DNA of 64,000 nt from Rosellinia necatrix (lineage: Eukaryota; Ascomycota; Sordariomycetes; Xylariales; Xylariaceae): NCBI GenBank assembly GCA_021209875.1, contig JAGYVD010000009.1, positions 2,170,001 through 2,234,000 of the forward strand, read 5' to 3'. Position numbers and translations under genes: made by a program. Below, in pieces: positions 48,350 through 60,388 of this stretch (the first letter of the stretch is position 1; each line of letters starts with the position of its first letter). The notes under the pieces are model-generated. The model saw nothing but the letters and a program-made list of their open reading frames with translations. It was not told the DNA's origin and searched no databases.

Positions 48350-51300
48350 TCAAAGCAGTCTGATGTCTACCGCTCTCCGATGCTCCGCTCCACCAGGCAT
48401 TCCATGCATAATACCGTGAATATAACCCTCACCCAGAAGAATGCAATGACCCCGGCGCTGTTTGTTCTCTCTGATCAGGAACGGTACAGCGCTTCCCCAT
48501 ATCATCGCGACAATGTCCCCAGGAAGAACTGTCCCAGGCACGATGCCAATGTATCCCTGCCGCGTTCTACACGCCCTTGCGTCTATGAATTTCTCTGCAA
48601 ATTCTTTTGCAGCATGGAGATACGGCCGAAGCAGTCTCCTGAGTTTTTCGGGCCGTGACAAAAAGTGTTTGATTTTCCCCAGCGCACGCATTTGCATCGC
48701 TTCTCTTTCCCGGTCCACGTTTTGCTCTCTGAGCTCCAAATATTCGGTCAACGCTTGGTATGCCGCACGGAAATCAACCCCTTCTCCAGTTGCGGATCTA
48801 GTTCCCACAAGACCTCCGATAGGAATCTTCCATTTAAGTTCCCCGACACTCTCCTCGTCCGGATAAGAAGAACATTCTTTGATCAAATCCCACAACTCTT
48901 TCAAATATAACATAAAACCGTCTTTCCCGTATGATGTATTGCTAACTTTCTCGACGGTGTCAAAAAAATAGCCTTTGGTGATCAAAATAGAGCTATCATA
49001 TGAAGCCAACGAGGCATAGCTTGGGGACGAGGGACAAGCGGTAAAGTTACGTGGCGTGCTCAGCCATGTGCTGATTGTTTGTTTGGGTGTGTTGGTGATC
49101 CAGTCTGGAATCCATGATGGAAAGCGATTCGAAGACCACCCTGCATGATACAATAGCTCTATTGCATTGTCTCGCCCTACGAACACCCCTGCATACCTCT
49201 TGACGATGTCCTCCAAGCGAGAAGCATAGTCAGGATCTAAATGTGGATCCTGGGCGTCATTAGCTACGCCAAGAAGTGCAAACAATTTGTCTCGCTGTAG
49301 AGTTGCCTTGCTATGGTGAAAACGTTGAAACAGCGTGAGAAGCCCCCTGCCGCCTGCGTCTTCTCCTTTGTGGTAGCTAAGCCTCAGGTCCCCAAGACTT
49401 AACACCGCAGAAACATTCTTGCCTATTTGTTTCATAACACCGGTGCTTGATATCTGTGATTGCTGGGAACAGATTCTTGCGGCGGTATAAATATGATCCC
49501 ATTGTGCTGACTTCTTACCACATACTACAATGACTTGTCGCGCCAGGACAAGCTCTTGAGCTATCCACGCCCTCTGGAACCAAGACCGGTTGAAGAAGCT
49601 ATTGACTGAGTTCCATACAGGATCCTCTTCTTTGGCGAGTAGTGCTTTGAGAGCTTCGTGTTCTGTTGTTATTGCCATGCTGCAGAGATGCTCGATTGCG
49701 CTGTCACTGCCACTTGCTTCTGATCCAGTCCAAACAGAGACTTGCTTTGCGGTTGCGAAAATGCTTGGCATAAGGCGTACTTGCTTATTCTTCTCTTGCG
49801 TATTGCTTTGGTCGATGCATATCGCATCCGCCCATATTAGGACCGAATTCTCTTTCTCCCGAAGGTGTCTCAATCCAAGACACAATGAGGTGGTAATTCC
49901 TATACCGCCCTCTGAGGTTGCCAACACAAAAGATTTAACACCGAAGCCCCATGCGTAGGATATAGCCAGGTAAGGCCTCGTACAATTTAAAGGCACGTGA
50001 TGTAGTTTTCCTCTCAAGTCATCTAGGGCGTCGCCAGGAAATAGCTCTAGTAGTCGAATAGTCCCAATAGTCAATGATTGATAAACATACGTTTTGTTGT
50101 GTGAAGATCTCCCTTGACAATTCCCGAGAAGGGTACCCCAACCAACGGGTTTGATTAGTTGAGGCTCTTGTCCATATGAGATAGAAAGCGACTTAGTATG
50201 TCCAAAATCTCTGAGGGCGATCTGTGGCTTAGGTGATGGGATTTCGACTGAGAAGAAATCTTTATTGGGTCGCACTTTCATTTGTCCAGAAGCAAACATT
50301 CGGTATGGGTCAACATAAAAAAATGCAGTTGGTGTGTTGTAAAGATCGGCAATCCGAACAAGGATCAAAACATCATGTGGCAAGTTCGGCCACGGTCCTG
50401 TTCTGTAGCTCCTGACCTAAACCTCGAAAATATGGAATGAGCCAAAATGAAATTTATAACGGTAGATGTGGGAACTCACCCTCTCAAAGCTATCCGTACT
50501 AATCACAAACGGCGAGTCCTGTCCGTCGATGGTGGTTTGTACTTGTATGTGGTACACGGGACACGACAACCACCACCACATGGCCTCTCGGAAAGACGAT
50601 CTAAGCAGGAAGCTCGTAACCGCGGGTACTTCCCGGAGCGTGAATGTAGCTGTGGTATCGGTAGGCTGGAGCAAACCAGTCTGATCTGCTCTTGTGCGTA
50701 GATGACTCGTCCAGTGCTTTTCGGGGAGGTATGCCGTTCCTAGTCGCTGTTCCAGGAGTTTCGAAACCTGTAGGACTATGTTAGCCCAAATATTTTAGAA
50801 ACAGAGGGCAGTATTCTGGGTATTTATTACAAGCAATTCTCCAGCAAACGCCGCGTCTGGATCACTGTGTATATCAGGGCTTGTGGCTACAATGGTGTTA
50901 CAGCTCCCTGACTCGGATACCTGTGCTCGCCCGGAGAATATATTGCCGCCCAGGGCATTCTCCGAAAACCCTTCGCTTAGTAGCTCCTGAGGGTCTAAAA
51001 TGAACGTTAAGTGAGGTGCGCCTACTATTCTCGGATATGCGAGTACAGGAAGCGGGGGGGATTGATTCTTGACTCCGGCGCTAGACATCAATTCGCCCTG
51101 ATTTGAATGTATTAATGTCACCGCGTCCAGGTATTGGTTGCCGAGCGAGGCATACTCATGCGGTGACGCTCCTTGCCCGTTGTCTAGAGGGCGATTTGAA
51201 TCATGAGTGGCACTTTCAATGTCTAGTACGACGTCTGAAAGCGCCGCGCTCTCCGTAACATCATCCTCCCCGGTAGCACCAAGTTTGAAGTCGTCCAACA

Positions 51301-54300
51301 CATCGATTTCGCCGTCAAGCTCTCCATTTAGCCCATCCGGGGTGTATTGTTGATCTAAGTATTGCTCAATGTGAGATAAACTGGGTTGGCTAAAGACGAA
51401 GTATACCAACTCAGATTGGTCTCCGATGCCGCATATGTCGGCCAGCTGGGTCGCAATCTCATAAGGTAGGAAGGATCTACAGCTGTGATTTAGATAGAGT
51501 TGAATCCTATTCTTTTCATCTGGTCGCGAAACTGCTGCCTGAGCTCTCTCGTCGTATTTCTGGCTTTTGATCTTCCGTCCTCCCAAGCGAAAGTCGGTTG
51601 AGGTAATGGTCCACTCCACAAGCACCTCATCTGCGAGGAATACCTCCATTGTGTTTAGCGCTACCAGAGTCTTTCTCCGCTGTGCCAAAGATTTTGGCAT
51701 CATCCTAATTATTTGGTATTTAGTGTGAGGTATGGTCATTGGATGGAGTTGGGAAATATGAGAAACCTTCGCGTTTTGATTTTGAGAACCAGACTTACCT
51801 AGCGATAAACTTCGATTTCGCTCGAAACAGTTCTGTCTGCGCCCGATCCAGTTCGACGTTTCCGGAAGTTCTCATTCTCGGGGTTGCTCGTTTGGAAAGT
51901 AGCCTGCCCTCAAAACCCAAGGCTTTGATCAGAGGCGTCATCGTCAGGATATCCCACGGAGAAAACGATATTAGCGATACAACACCTCGAAAGCTATTGC
52001 GATACTGGGGACGATCCGCAATATACCATTCCGACTCATCCAGACCAGAACAAAGGTCATTGAAGCCTGACATTGCATTACCTTCATCAATAGGGAATAT
52101 CTTATGGGACCGCAGCCGATCAGCTAAGTCCTTCCCAAGTCGAGACACATGCCTTGTACTGATTTCCTTGAAGAGTTCAACTATCAAGTTCAGAGGTGTC
52201 GACATGGAAATCGATTCCAGCTCAGAAACGAGAACGTCGAGATCCGTGTGTGTATGGGTTAGGACCTTAGTAAACAGTCGCTCGTACTGACTGTATAACC
52301 TTTTGAGCACATGGAATTTCTGAAGAAGCTCCGTTCCATCCCACACACACTCGTTTTCTTCGACCCATATCGATTCTACTCCAGCACAGGAACTTGGAAT
52401 GAAAATGCAATTTTTCTTGAATGCTTCACTGTGAGTTGTTAGTCTAACCGTGGAAACAACGATCTCAAAGCACCGCGTAGTTCTTACCTCACAGCCTTTG
52501 GACTCTCATCGGCTTTCTCCTGGATCTTCCCATATAACCAAGCGACAAAATCTTTAGACGCATTGGAGCCCCGGTTTCTCTCCAAGTCCAGGCATCGGAG
52601 ATATATCGTAATATCATCCTTAATGGTGACACCAAAAGTTTCCAAGAAGTCCCACGCTGCATCCTGGGGCTCTGGAATATCCAGGAGAAGCTGTGGGGAA
52701 AGAATGGTCTGGTCTTTGATCTCCGGAAAGATGGAGACTGTGAACGTCTCGCAGAGGGGCCTGGATGAGCCATCACTGCAACTCACCATTGCTGACTTTA
52801 GTTGCTCTCGCAGTCCAGCGCTTCCTGTGATGGTTACATGCGTATTACCCTTGTCATTCTCGTCTTGTGGTAGGAAGTAGAGCTGATATCTGCCCCATTC
52901 CTCCCTAAGTAGCATGAGAAAATCTCTTGATGGCCAAATTGTCAAAATACGCTGAAAATCTTCCGATAGGTTACCAGGATCAGAATTGCTAACAAGTCTA
53001 GGCACATCCCATACACCCAGCGATTCACGGAGCCACTTTTGCCACTGGGCCAACTCACTCGGTTGAACTGCTCGATAGTATTCTGCGTGCAGAAACGGGA
53101 AGTCTCGTCTGAATTTGTTGAAATATCGACGAGGATGGGGTTTTTCAACGAGATAGTAGGCCTCTCGAGCTCGAACATGCTTGTCTTCATTGGTTTTGAC
53201 CCAAAAATTTTCAGGCGATTTCTCCGAAACCCAATTTGTTCGAAATAGGAAGACGGTTTGATCGATCAGGTCATGTAGGCTTGACGGGCTTTTCGCAGAG
53301 CATCTTTGGACAATTAGGTCTTGAAACTTCGGAAGGAGCCGGGATGTATCCAGGACCCCCAGGTGCTTGGATAGCCAAAATAACCAGCGTTGCTTTTCGT
53401 CGGGCTCAACAGCCTCGTGATATTTCGGATGCAAAAAGGCGAATCTTTGGGTAAATTCATCGAAGTGTTGTCCAAAAGAGTGGTGTGTTGTGGTGTCGAG
53501 ATAAGCTTGATCAGCACGCACATAATACCCCACCTTAGACACAACCCAAAAAGGGGGAGGAGGTATCCGTTCAGATGACCACTTTGTCCGAAACAGAAAA
53601 ACCGCTTGCGAAACGAGGATATCTTGCTCAGCCATATCCACGGAGTTGGGTTTGGAATGAGCCTCAACAACCAGACTCTGGGCCTTTGAAACGGACAGTG
53701 ATTGGACCCCCAGCATTTGGAACAGCATTCTTCGCTGTTGATTCTTCATCGCTTCAACGTGGGTGAACAGCACTCCAATGCCACCAGGGATAGCAGGGCC
53801 TTCACTTTCGGGGAAGAATATGTTGCCTACAGATGCCGATACCCACCTCCCATCACTTAGGGGGATAAGCTGCAGGTCTTCGATCACTCTTTTGTGTTGA
53901 TTATTGTCCTGGGAAAAGCGGGTCAAAAGCTTTGCAACATGTTCATGCCATTCCTCGGGTTGTTGCTTAACGAACCCGTTGTCAGCAATTAGGATTTCGA
54001 GGTCCTTCAGAAACTCTGTCTCCGATAACTCTCTCACACCGAGTTGTTTAAGGCAAGCCCAATCCTTGTCATTATATCGTAATGACAAGTATTTAGACCC
54101 AGTTCTCGGACTAAAGGCCAGTGGCAGGTTCCCTTGTCCCCTCATCTCCTGTGGTACATAACGAGCAGATAGAGCTGTAATGGGGGTTTCGTTTATGGAC
54201 TCCAGGAACTCGCCATGCAGCAGCATGTCCTTCATTCCATTTTCAACGTCCTGGAAGGAATGAAGAAAGTTAAGTGCAGGCACGTACCGCGGCCATGTGT

Positions 54301-55546
54301 ATCGTAAGGTTCCGCTGTTCAGTTGTCGAATCGCACCCTTGAATGCATCTACAACAGAATGTTGAAGAGCTTGATTCCAGTCAGATGAAGATACTATATC
54401 CTCGCGATTCGCAACAAGTAGAAAGTCGGCGTTAACGACAAACTAGCATCATCAAGTTAATATAATGCGTAATTATAAGTTATGAAGACAAAAGTTTTGA
54501 ACCGGCTTGCCTTTAAACCATAGTTCCTAACGGGAAGCGTGGCATGGACGTCCTGATCTTCAACCACGGGCTCTACCGCATCCGGAAGGCTGATATGCCT
54601 ATTCTTCTCCGTGATACAGACCGGAAAGGCTAAAGTGATGATAGATTCGGTGCAATGCGCACGCTTAAATTCCGAGTGTGATATCTTAACCTTGTGCCTA
54701 TACATCCAATATACCCAACTCTTGTCCGTTTGGCTTAGCGTTGTTGTGGTCAGGGCTGAGCCGGGAAGGTATGGGCTAATATCGTCGCGACGGATGGTGG
54801 TTCCCCAGGTTCCACCGTCTTGGCCGCGAATAGTGATATTGATCTGCCGTAGTCTCCTTAGAAATAGTAGGTGCTTAGGATTCATTGATCTCATCTCTTT
54901 TATTAGTTCCTCCGGCTTACAGTCTCTGCGTAGCTGAAGAAGGATCGATGTCGTGAAGCCAGGTAGCGCGCCCATGGGAAAATTCGCCCACTGCGGAGCT
55001 ATCATACCAAGTTTTCGCGTTGTGTCAAATTGGAATGAATAGCTTCCCGAGAGCACCCACACCACGTCCGCCATTTTGAATACAGACTTAAACCCAATCC
55101 CTTTCTCTCCAGTCTGCTCTGTGGATTGTCCCTTGGTGCTCGAGACCTTGCATATTGCCCTAACATCCCGCCTGGTGAAGCCCAGCTCATTGTAGTCAAC
55201 ACGCAAGTGACCTGGCGAGTAGGTGATGTTCATCTGAGGAGTTGGATCGCCGTAGGAGCAATCATCGGCATTCTGTAACAGCTCCAGTAGAAACCGAGTG
55301 GGTTGTTGGTAAAGCCCTTCGGCAATGCTGTAGCAAGACCCCGTTAGCCATTACTATTGAGCGTCGCACAGAGCGCGGGAGCTGAGTGATGAAACGAAAT
55401 GAATAACAGTACAGCTTAAGTGATTGCTCTAGGGCATCGCTGAAGTGGTTAAAAGAGTTTGGGTTGGTATCATTGTCAATGCCCTGGTCTTTCCTGATCT
55501 GATCAATATGGGCTTTTGCCTCTGCGTGCGTTTTCGGTCGCTCCAT
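48350..55546 (-). CDS. NO VEIN/sacsin-type HSP90-like ATPase fused to a HET domain, 2,254 aa
   Basis: Seven exons join with consistent phase: 55546-55413, 55327-54511, 54442-52488, 52428-51799, 51704-50831, 50767-50480 and 50416-48350. Residues 57-128 hold the Bergerat ATP-binding motifs: FLLELLQNADD (E60, N64, D67), VDYNELGF and TGEKGIGFKSVF, as in NO VEIN/sacsin proteins. The long middle matches that layout (YGLKFVVNADFLLVANREDI at about 315-335) and has a duplicated unit (598-690, 714-803). Residues about 1475-1610 look like the NO VEIN C-terminal/DUF3883 region (YHIQVQTT, TGPWPNLPHDVLILVRIAD, YVDPYRMF). A HET domain follows (about 1714-1860: PYLAISYAWG, WADAICIDQ, WFQRAWIAQE), with its usual tail (PGDIVAMIWGSAVPF, GEGYIHGIMHG). 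HET domains execute incompatibility cell death. The fusion suggests an ATPase-gated trigger, which is inference. Confidence 0.9.
52985..53602 (-). repeat. Tandem ~90-residue protein repeat
   Basis: Residues 598-690 (FLFRTKWSSE ... LFWLSKHLGVLDTSRLL) and 714-803 (FLFRTNWVSE ... QKWLRESLGVWDVPRLV) align along their length, with shared RA(D/R)(Q/E)AY, F..F...F.FLH..Y..AV.P and W...LGV.D..RL. It is an internal duplication in the middle region. Confidence 0.85.
54443..54510 (-). other. GC-AG intron in the HET-fusion gene
   Basis: The 68-nt intron starts GCAAGC after AAAG and ends GATGCTAG. Splicing here restores YGLK|FVVNADFLL, the conserved NO VEIN sequence, in phase 0. Read through, the frame hits a stop. 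No nearby GT donor gives this join. Confidence 0.75.
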
Positions 55547-56339
55547 TGTGGTCTGTAGCACTGAATTCTCCGAATGACATGAAGCGCGGGAAAGGGCATA
55601 TGACTTTGAATGTTGTATGATAGATTCTCTAAGCTACATGACAATTGCTACCCAACTTCAGGCATACCGCCTTCCACCTCAGCTGCCACATCATTTTGAG
55701 CCATGGGAGTAATCATTGGATCGCTTAGAAAGGGGACGTTGAGAAAGGTTGTGTTAGGTATCGTTACAGGACTCTCTATTCGCCATGGTCGCAGATTGGG
55801 CCTGACGAAGAGAGAATCTTCCCGCTTGTTGGCAAGTTGTTGCCACCCTTCTTTGCTGGTAACCAATACAGACACGGGATACCGTGTGGATTATAAAAGC
55901 ACCAGCTGTCAGCAGTTGTCAATGAATAAGTACAACTTTTGTTTTAGCCATAATATAGCTAATATAGCCAAATTAGACTTCAGTTAACAATGCCTTCGTT
56001 TCCAGATGATTATCTGCCCCCTGAAAACAACTATAATTCGCGGGCTGCCTATACTAATGGAGAACCCTCCACAACGCTGCGATATATGGCTCTGGGAGGC
56101 TTCTGCACCTGTCATGTCCGATACCCACCCCGTAGGTATGAAGAGGCTACGAGTAGGCGATGCTCAATGATCGCCGTCGTTAGGGAGTGTAACTACACAA
56201 AAAATATAAGGCGCTGAAGCATGCAGGGGGGCAGTGCTGACGTGGCACCAGCTCCGGTGCACTATGGTAGCTGAATACCAGCAAGTTCCAGCCAGCGGGC
56301 GGGTTCAACAACGAGTGCAACTGGACCGCCTAAAGCCGG
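55547..56339. other. Upstream of the HET-fusion gene
   Basis: Probable promoter of the minus-strand gene. A 75-aa + strand frame (55990-56217) begins with ATG, but it has no motif and is not supported as a gene. Confidence 0.4.
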
Positions 56340-57420
56340 CACCACATCCAACGCAAATTTGATAATTCAGGATATGGCGCCATTAGCCTATGAACAAGTC
56401 TTTCAGCAGAGCGGCTTGCATCTTGAACGCATATATCGGGAATTACTCGGTCAAATACTGAAAATCCAATGTAGGACATGTCACAGCATTTAGGCAGACC
56501 AACAAGGTAGAGATAAAAGAAGGGACTCTAGACTTTACGGAGGCTGCGGCGGGCCTCAGGAACGAAGCAAGCCAACCAAGAAGGAACCGCACAAAGGAAG
56601 CTTTCGTACTTATGGTAACACCGAAGAGATCGGCGATTCTATCGAAGTCGAAGAGCTAGACAGTCGGCCTAGGGTAGCGGGAAGAGGTAAAGCATGCGGC
56701 TTTCGAGGAAGGGAATTGCGAGAACAAACACAAGGTTCTGCAAGCAAGAGGCCGCGGGCAGACACAAAGACACGCGATACAGAGTGCAAGCTCTGCACTC
56801 AGACCCATACGTTAGAAAGGTGTTGGTACGCCTTTCCAGAACCTTCGTCTGAAGACTTTATAGCAAATCAGACTGTTCAGGGGATTGTTCAAAGGCTTCT
56901 AAAGTCAGACCCAGAGCTAGACAAGGAGATTGAACGAATCCGAAAGAAAAGAGCAACGCAGGATGAGTCAGCGATCAGAAAAGACACTATCAAGGAGACC
57001 TGCCCAGACGGCCTTTGCAGTAGGCAACAAGACGAGAACAACCTATAGTCTGAGGACCTCGGCTATTCTTGACTCGGGGACAACCAGAGACATATTTAAC
57101 GAGATCAGTAGGTTCTTGAATTTGGGGAGAGCTAACCCGTATGACGCAGTATACGCAGGAGACGGAGTTATTTATATGAAGGGATTCTGAGAAGTTAATA
57201 TCCGAGTCCAAGGACCAAAGGACCAGAGGCCTATCGAGTTTACGATGTAGCCTATTGTTCGAATATTGAAGTAGGGTATTACGACGAGGTCGATAAAGAA
57301 GGAAATACAAAAGGGCTAAATGGCTGAACCTACATAAAAAAGGGGTATAAAATTGTTAATATAAATCTTAAAGCTTTATTTCCACAGCTAGTGTAAAACT
57401 TGTGATGGCTGCAATACTGG
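56340..57420 (+). pseudogene. Ty1/copia gag-protease fragment, decayed
   Basis: A CCHC-type knuckle (CKLCTQTHTLERCWYAFPEP, 56786-56845) is followed in another frame by the aspartic protease region (AILDSGTTRDIFNEISRFL, about 57062-57118; AGDGVIYMKGF, then a stop and EVNIRVQGP). Upstream gag-like sequence (EAAAGLRNEASQPRR) is split by stops and frameshifts. No integrase, RT or clear LTR is present, so this is a truncated relic. Unlike the block at 14-48 kb it is not AT-rich. Confidence 0.75.
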
Positions 57421-58320
57421 CAGGTAGTTCAGAGCCCAACTATGCCTCTGTATTAGGAAGAAAAGTTAAAGTTAAAAAAAGAGATCTGACGGAGCTACGA
57501 TAGTTTCTAGTGAGATGAGATCCGAGATGAGTGAGCGACGGTCTTCGGAGTGCTCGTGGGGTATTACGGAACAAGGCGAGGAGGAGACTGTGTTCACAGT
57601 GGCATTACAGTCGCTGCAGTGACTCGGCTGTACCCAGACATAAACCTTGCCGGGAGCCAAACCGTCGACCTGGTCGGGCACGGCCTGCTTGTCGAGGAGC
57701 CTAGCTTCTGGGTCCAAGTCGCCCACAAACCGCGGAGCCACGGCGACGCTTGCGGGGACAGACCGCGACTGCTGCGCACCCTTACACAGTTGTTTTGGTT
57801 GTTGTTGTTGTTATTGGGGATCTACCAAGTCTTGTCTAGGGCCTCCCCTGAGCTCCTGTCCCGGCTCTCGTCCAGGCTCTTGTAGATCCCGGTTGTGGCT
57901 GGAACTGGACTCTATTGCTCCATCGGGCTGTGCTGAGATGTCTATACCACGAGCTCCCCGCGCAATTCTCCTGCCAATGCCTGTTGCATGGCTTATACTT
58001 GAAGAGGATGCGTCCCCAGCTGGGCGAGCCCGTAGAACCGATGGCCGTACATGGGTGCACCGTCTCTGCTATGTGTTTTTAGCACCTGCCGCTGACAAAA
58101 GTAAATACGGTTGTTACCTTTCTGCCCCGACAAGCCTCACAGGCTCTTCTCGAGCGCACATGCCGCGAACGGGAATTGGGGGTTTGTTGGGGGACAAATG
58201 TGAAGTTGCTGGCCATGTGGCCGACAGCCCTCTCAGCCCTCTCATCGTTACTACAGGGGGGTTGGGGGTGGGAGGTGACGAGGATATGCCATCAGTTACA
58301 ATTACTTACAGCAACTAACT
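57421..58320. other. GC-normal region with overlapping frames, no supported gene
   Basis: Overlapping frames exist on both strands (up to 223 aa at 57647-58318) but none shows a motif, and the longest starts inside low-complexity Cys/Trp-rich sequence. It may be further transposon debris next to the copia relic. Confidence 0.3.
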
Positions 58321-59760
58321 AACCAGTTAACTACCCACCTAAATATATAACCTAGGTATTTACATGGGGGTTGTAAGCCAGAATGGTGGGGCTTGGATCT
58401 CCAACGGAACCTACCCCCAAGCATGCCTCCCCTCCCGACCTAACCTACATAGGTATGGTACTTGAGTACCTACCTACATACCTACATGTTAGTAGTTGTA
58501 TGCAGATTAGGTGCCTAAGGTAAGTATGCTGGACAAGCACTGCGACGTTGGGTAGTACTAAGTAGACACCGAGCAGGCCACGTGCCCTGCCAGGGCCATC
58601 GGTTGTATGGGCGGGATGGCTTCACTGCGAAACAAGTTTACGTTTTATTGTCTCGATTTTGTATCAACTGAGAGTTGAATGGGTGGGAAAGCATCGGATG
58701 AGAGTTGATCGCCAGGGGATCGTAACATCGTTGGCGACCCCCATCTCCAATTGAAACAGCTTCTATTACCCCGGATAAAGCCATTTATATATAAAGGCAG
58801 TTAAGTCCGTTCAATATTATAACTATTAGCATCTAGACGTGATGTTTCCGATTAGGATGAGAAGTTTGTTGCCAATACCTATATATGTACCTAACTATTT
58901 GGTGTAGTTATTGTTGATGCCTGGTGACTAAAGTTACTGGGGGGTGGTAGGCACTTCGTACAGGCAGGTAGGTGGTACTAAGGTACCTCTGTGGGACGAG
59001 CGCTAAACAAGTTCGATTGACCTAGGTAAGTACCTGCACTGTCAGACACCTAGATTAGACGTTAATACTACTACTAGGTAAGTACCTAGCTAGGTAGATT
59101 AGACGTTAATACTACTACTGGGTAAGTGCCTACCTAGGTACTAGGTAGGCACTTGTCTGGATTGACCACAAGGATCTGTATAGCAAATTATTTCAGTGCA
59201 ATCGGATATACCCTGTGTACATACCTTAGATATGCTGCCCCTGCCAGTGATAACTAGGTATTTTGTGCTTGGGATGGCATACATATCATGGTTTAGCTTT
59301 ACCGAACAATTATTTGCCGCTAGGTTTTGTTAGGCTTGTGTACTGCACGCACTGATAGACTGATGCGGGATTTGAATTAATCATGCGTCCGCTTGTCCGG
59401 TTTCTGGTCGCAATAGATATTGCACCTATATCACGGATATGGTGGAATGGTATGCCAAAAAGAAAAAGGACAAATGAATAAGCCAACGACGACAGTATTC
59501 TAGGTGGCATTATAACCACAATTCCATTTCTTTCCCGTGGCTGGTAAGCAAGACTGTAAGGCACAGCCTCATCAGTTGCGTAACCACCACCAAGAAATAA
59601 CTACACTAACTAGGTACCTAACTAAGATGCCTCCTAACCTAGATAGGTAGGCTGCGATGGGTCCCATTCCAGGTACATACTTTGTCTACCTGCTTTACGC
59701 GTTCACTTCTGTCCAACTAACGGTGGACAATACCTACCACTACTGAATCCCTTGTTCTTT
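58321..59760. repeat. Intergenic tract dense in TAGGTA/TACCTA words
   Basis: The interleaved words CCTAGGTA, AGGTAAGTACCT and TACCTACATA occur many times. Within it, at 59051 to about 59132, the unit AGATTAGACGTTAATACTAC...GGTAAGT.CCT is tandemly duplicated with a period of about 44 bp. No gene. Confidence 0.6.
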
Positions 59761-60388
59761 GTTCCGCTAGATAGTGAGTGCGCAATTAATTGTTCACTGA
59801 ACCGCTATGCCGGGCCCGGCCATCAGGGTCCAGGTATATTAATGTTGTAATTCAATAGACAGTTACCTCCGCTGTAGACAATAGTTTTTTCTGCACAACA
59901 AATTCTTTAGTTTTGGGCTGTGCGCAGGTAGATAGGTAACACACTCTGGGCCGGTTGTGGATGTATGAACTTGCACTTTGAGTGGCTTGGGAAGGTATTT
60001 GGTACCTTCGGTACTTAGATACATAACGTTGCAACTCGTCAGGTGCATGCGTGGAGCACTCCCCCAAGCATCCCTGTCTAGTTGTCTCAGAAGGGCAACG
60101 CCTTCTTTTACCATAGCAGCCTGTCGCTGGAAAGTTGTTCTGCCAACCTGCCCTGCTCTCATTTCATTGCACTTGGTTACCTGTCTGAATCTACCACCTC
60201 ACCTAGCCACCAACAACCAGCATTCATTTCGCGTTCCGATCGTTCGCCGCAATATCCCAACTCGACCAAACCCATCGTCGCCATCGACCTAATAATCCCG
60301 ACACTTGATATTGATTAGGTCTCTGGTCTGCGCCAGATAAACCAAATCGACCCTTCAGTCCACGACCAGCTACCTGTCCGAAGCCATC

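Noticed and set aside
48380..55202. Numerous plus-strand frames opposite the HET-fusion gene
   Set aside because: Antisense shadows of the coding exons.
55429..55875. Minus-strand frames upstream of the HET-fusion gene as extra exons
   Set aside because: The ATG at 55546 gives the typical NO VEIN-like start (HAEAKAHIDQIRKDQGI). The other frames lack motifs.
57550..58318. Overlapping frames of 61-223 aa
   Set aside because: No motif, no consistent start, mutually overlapping on both strands. Likely chance frames or transposon debris.
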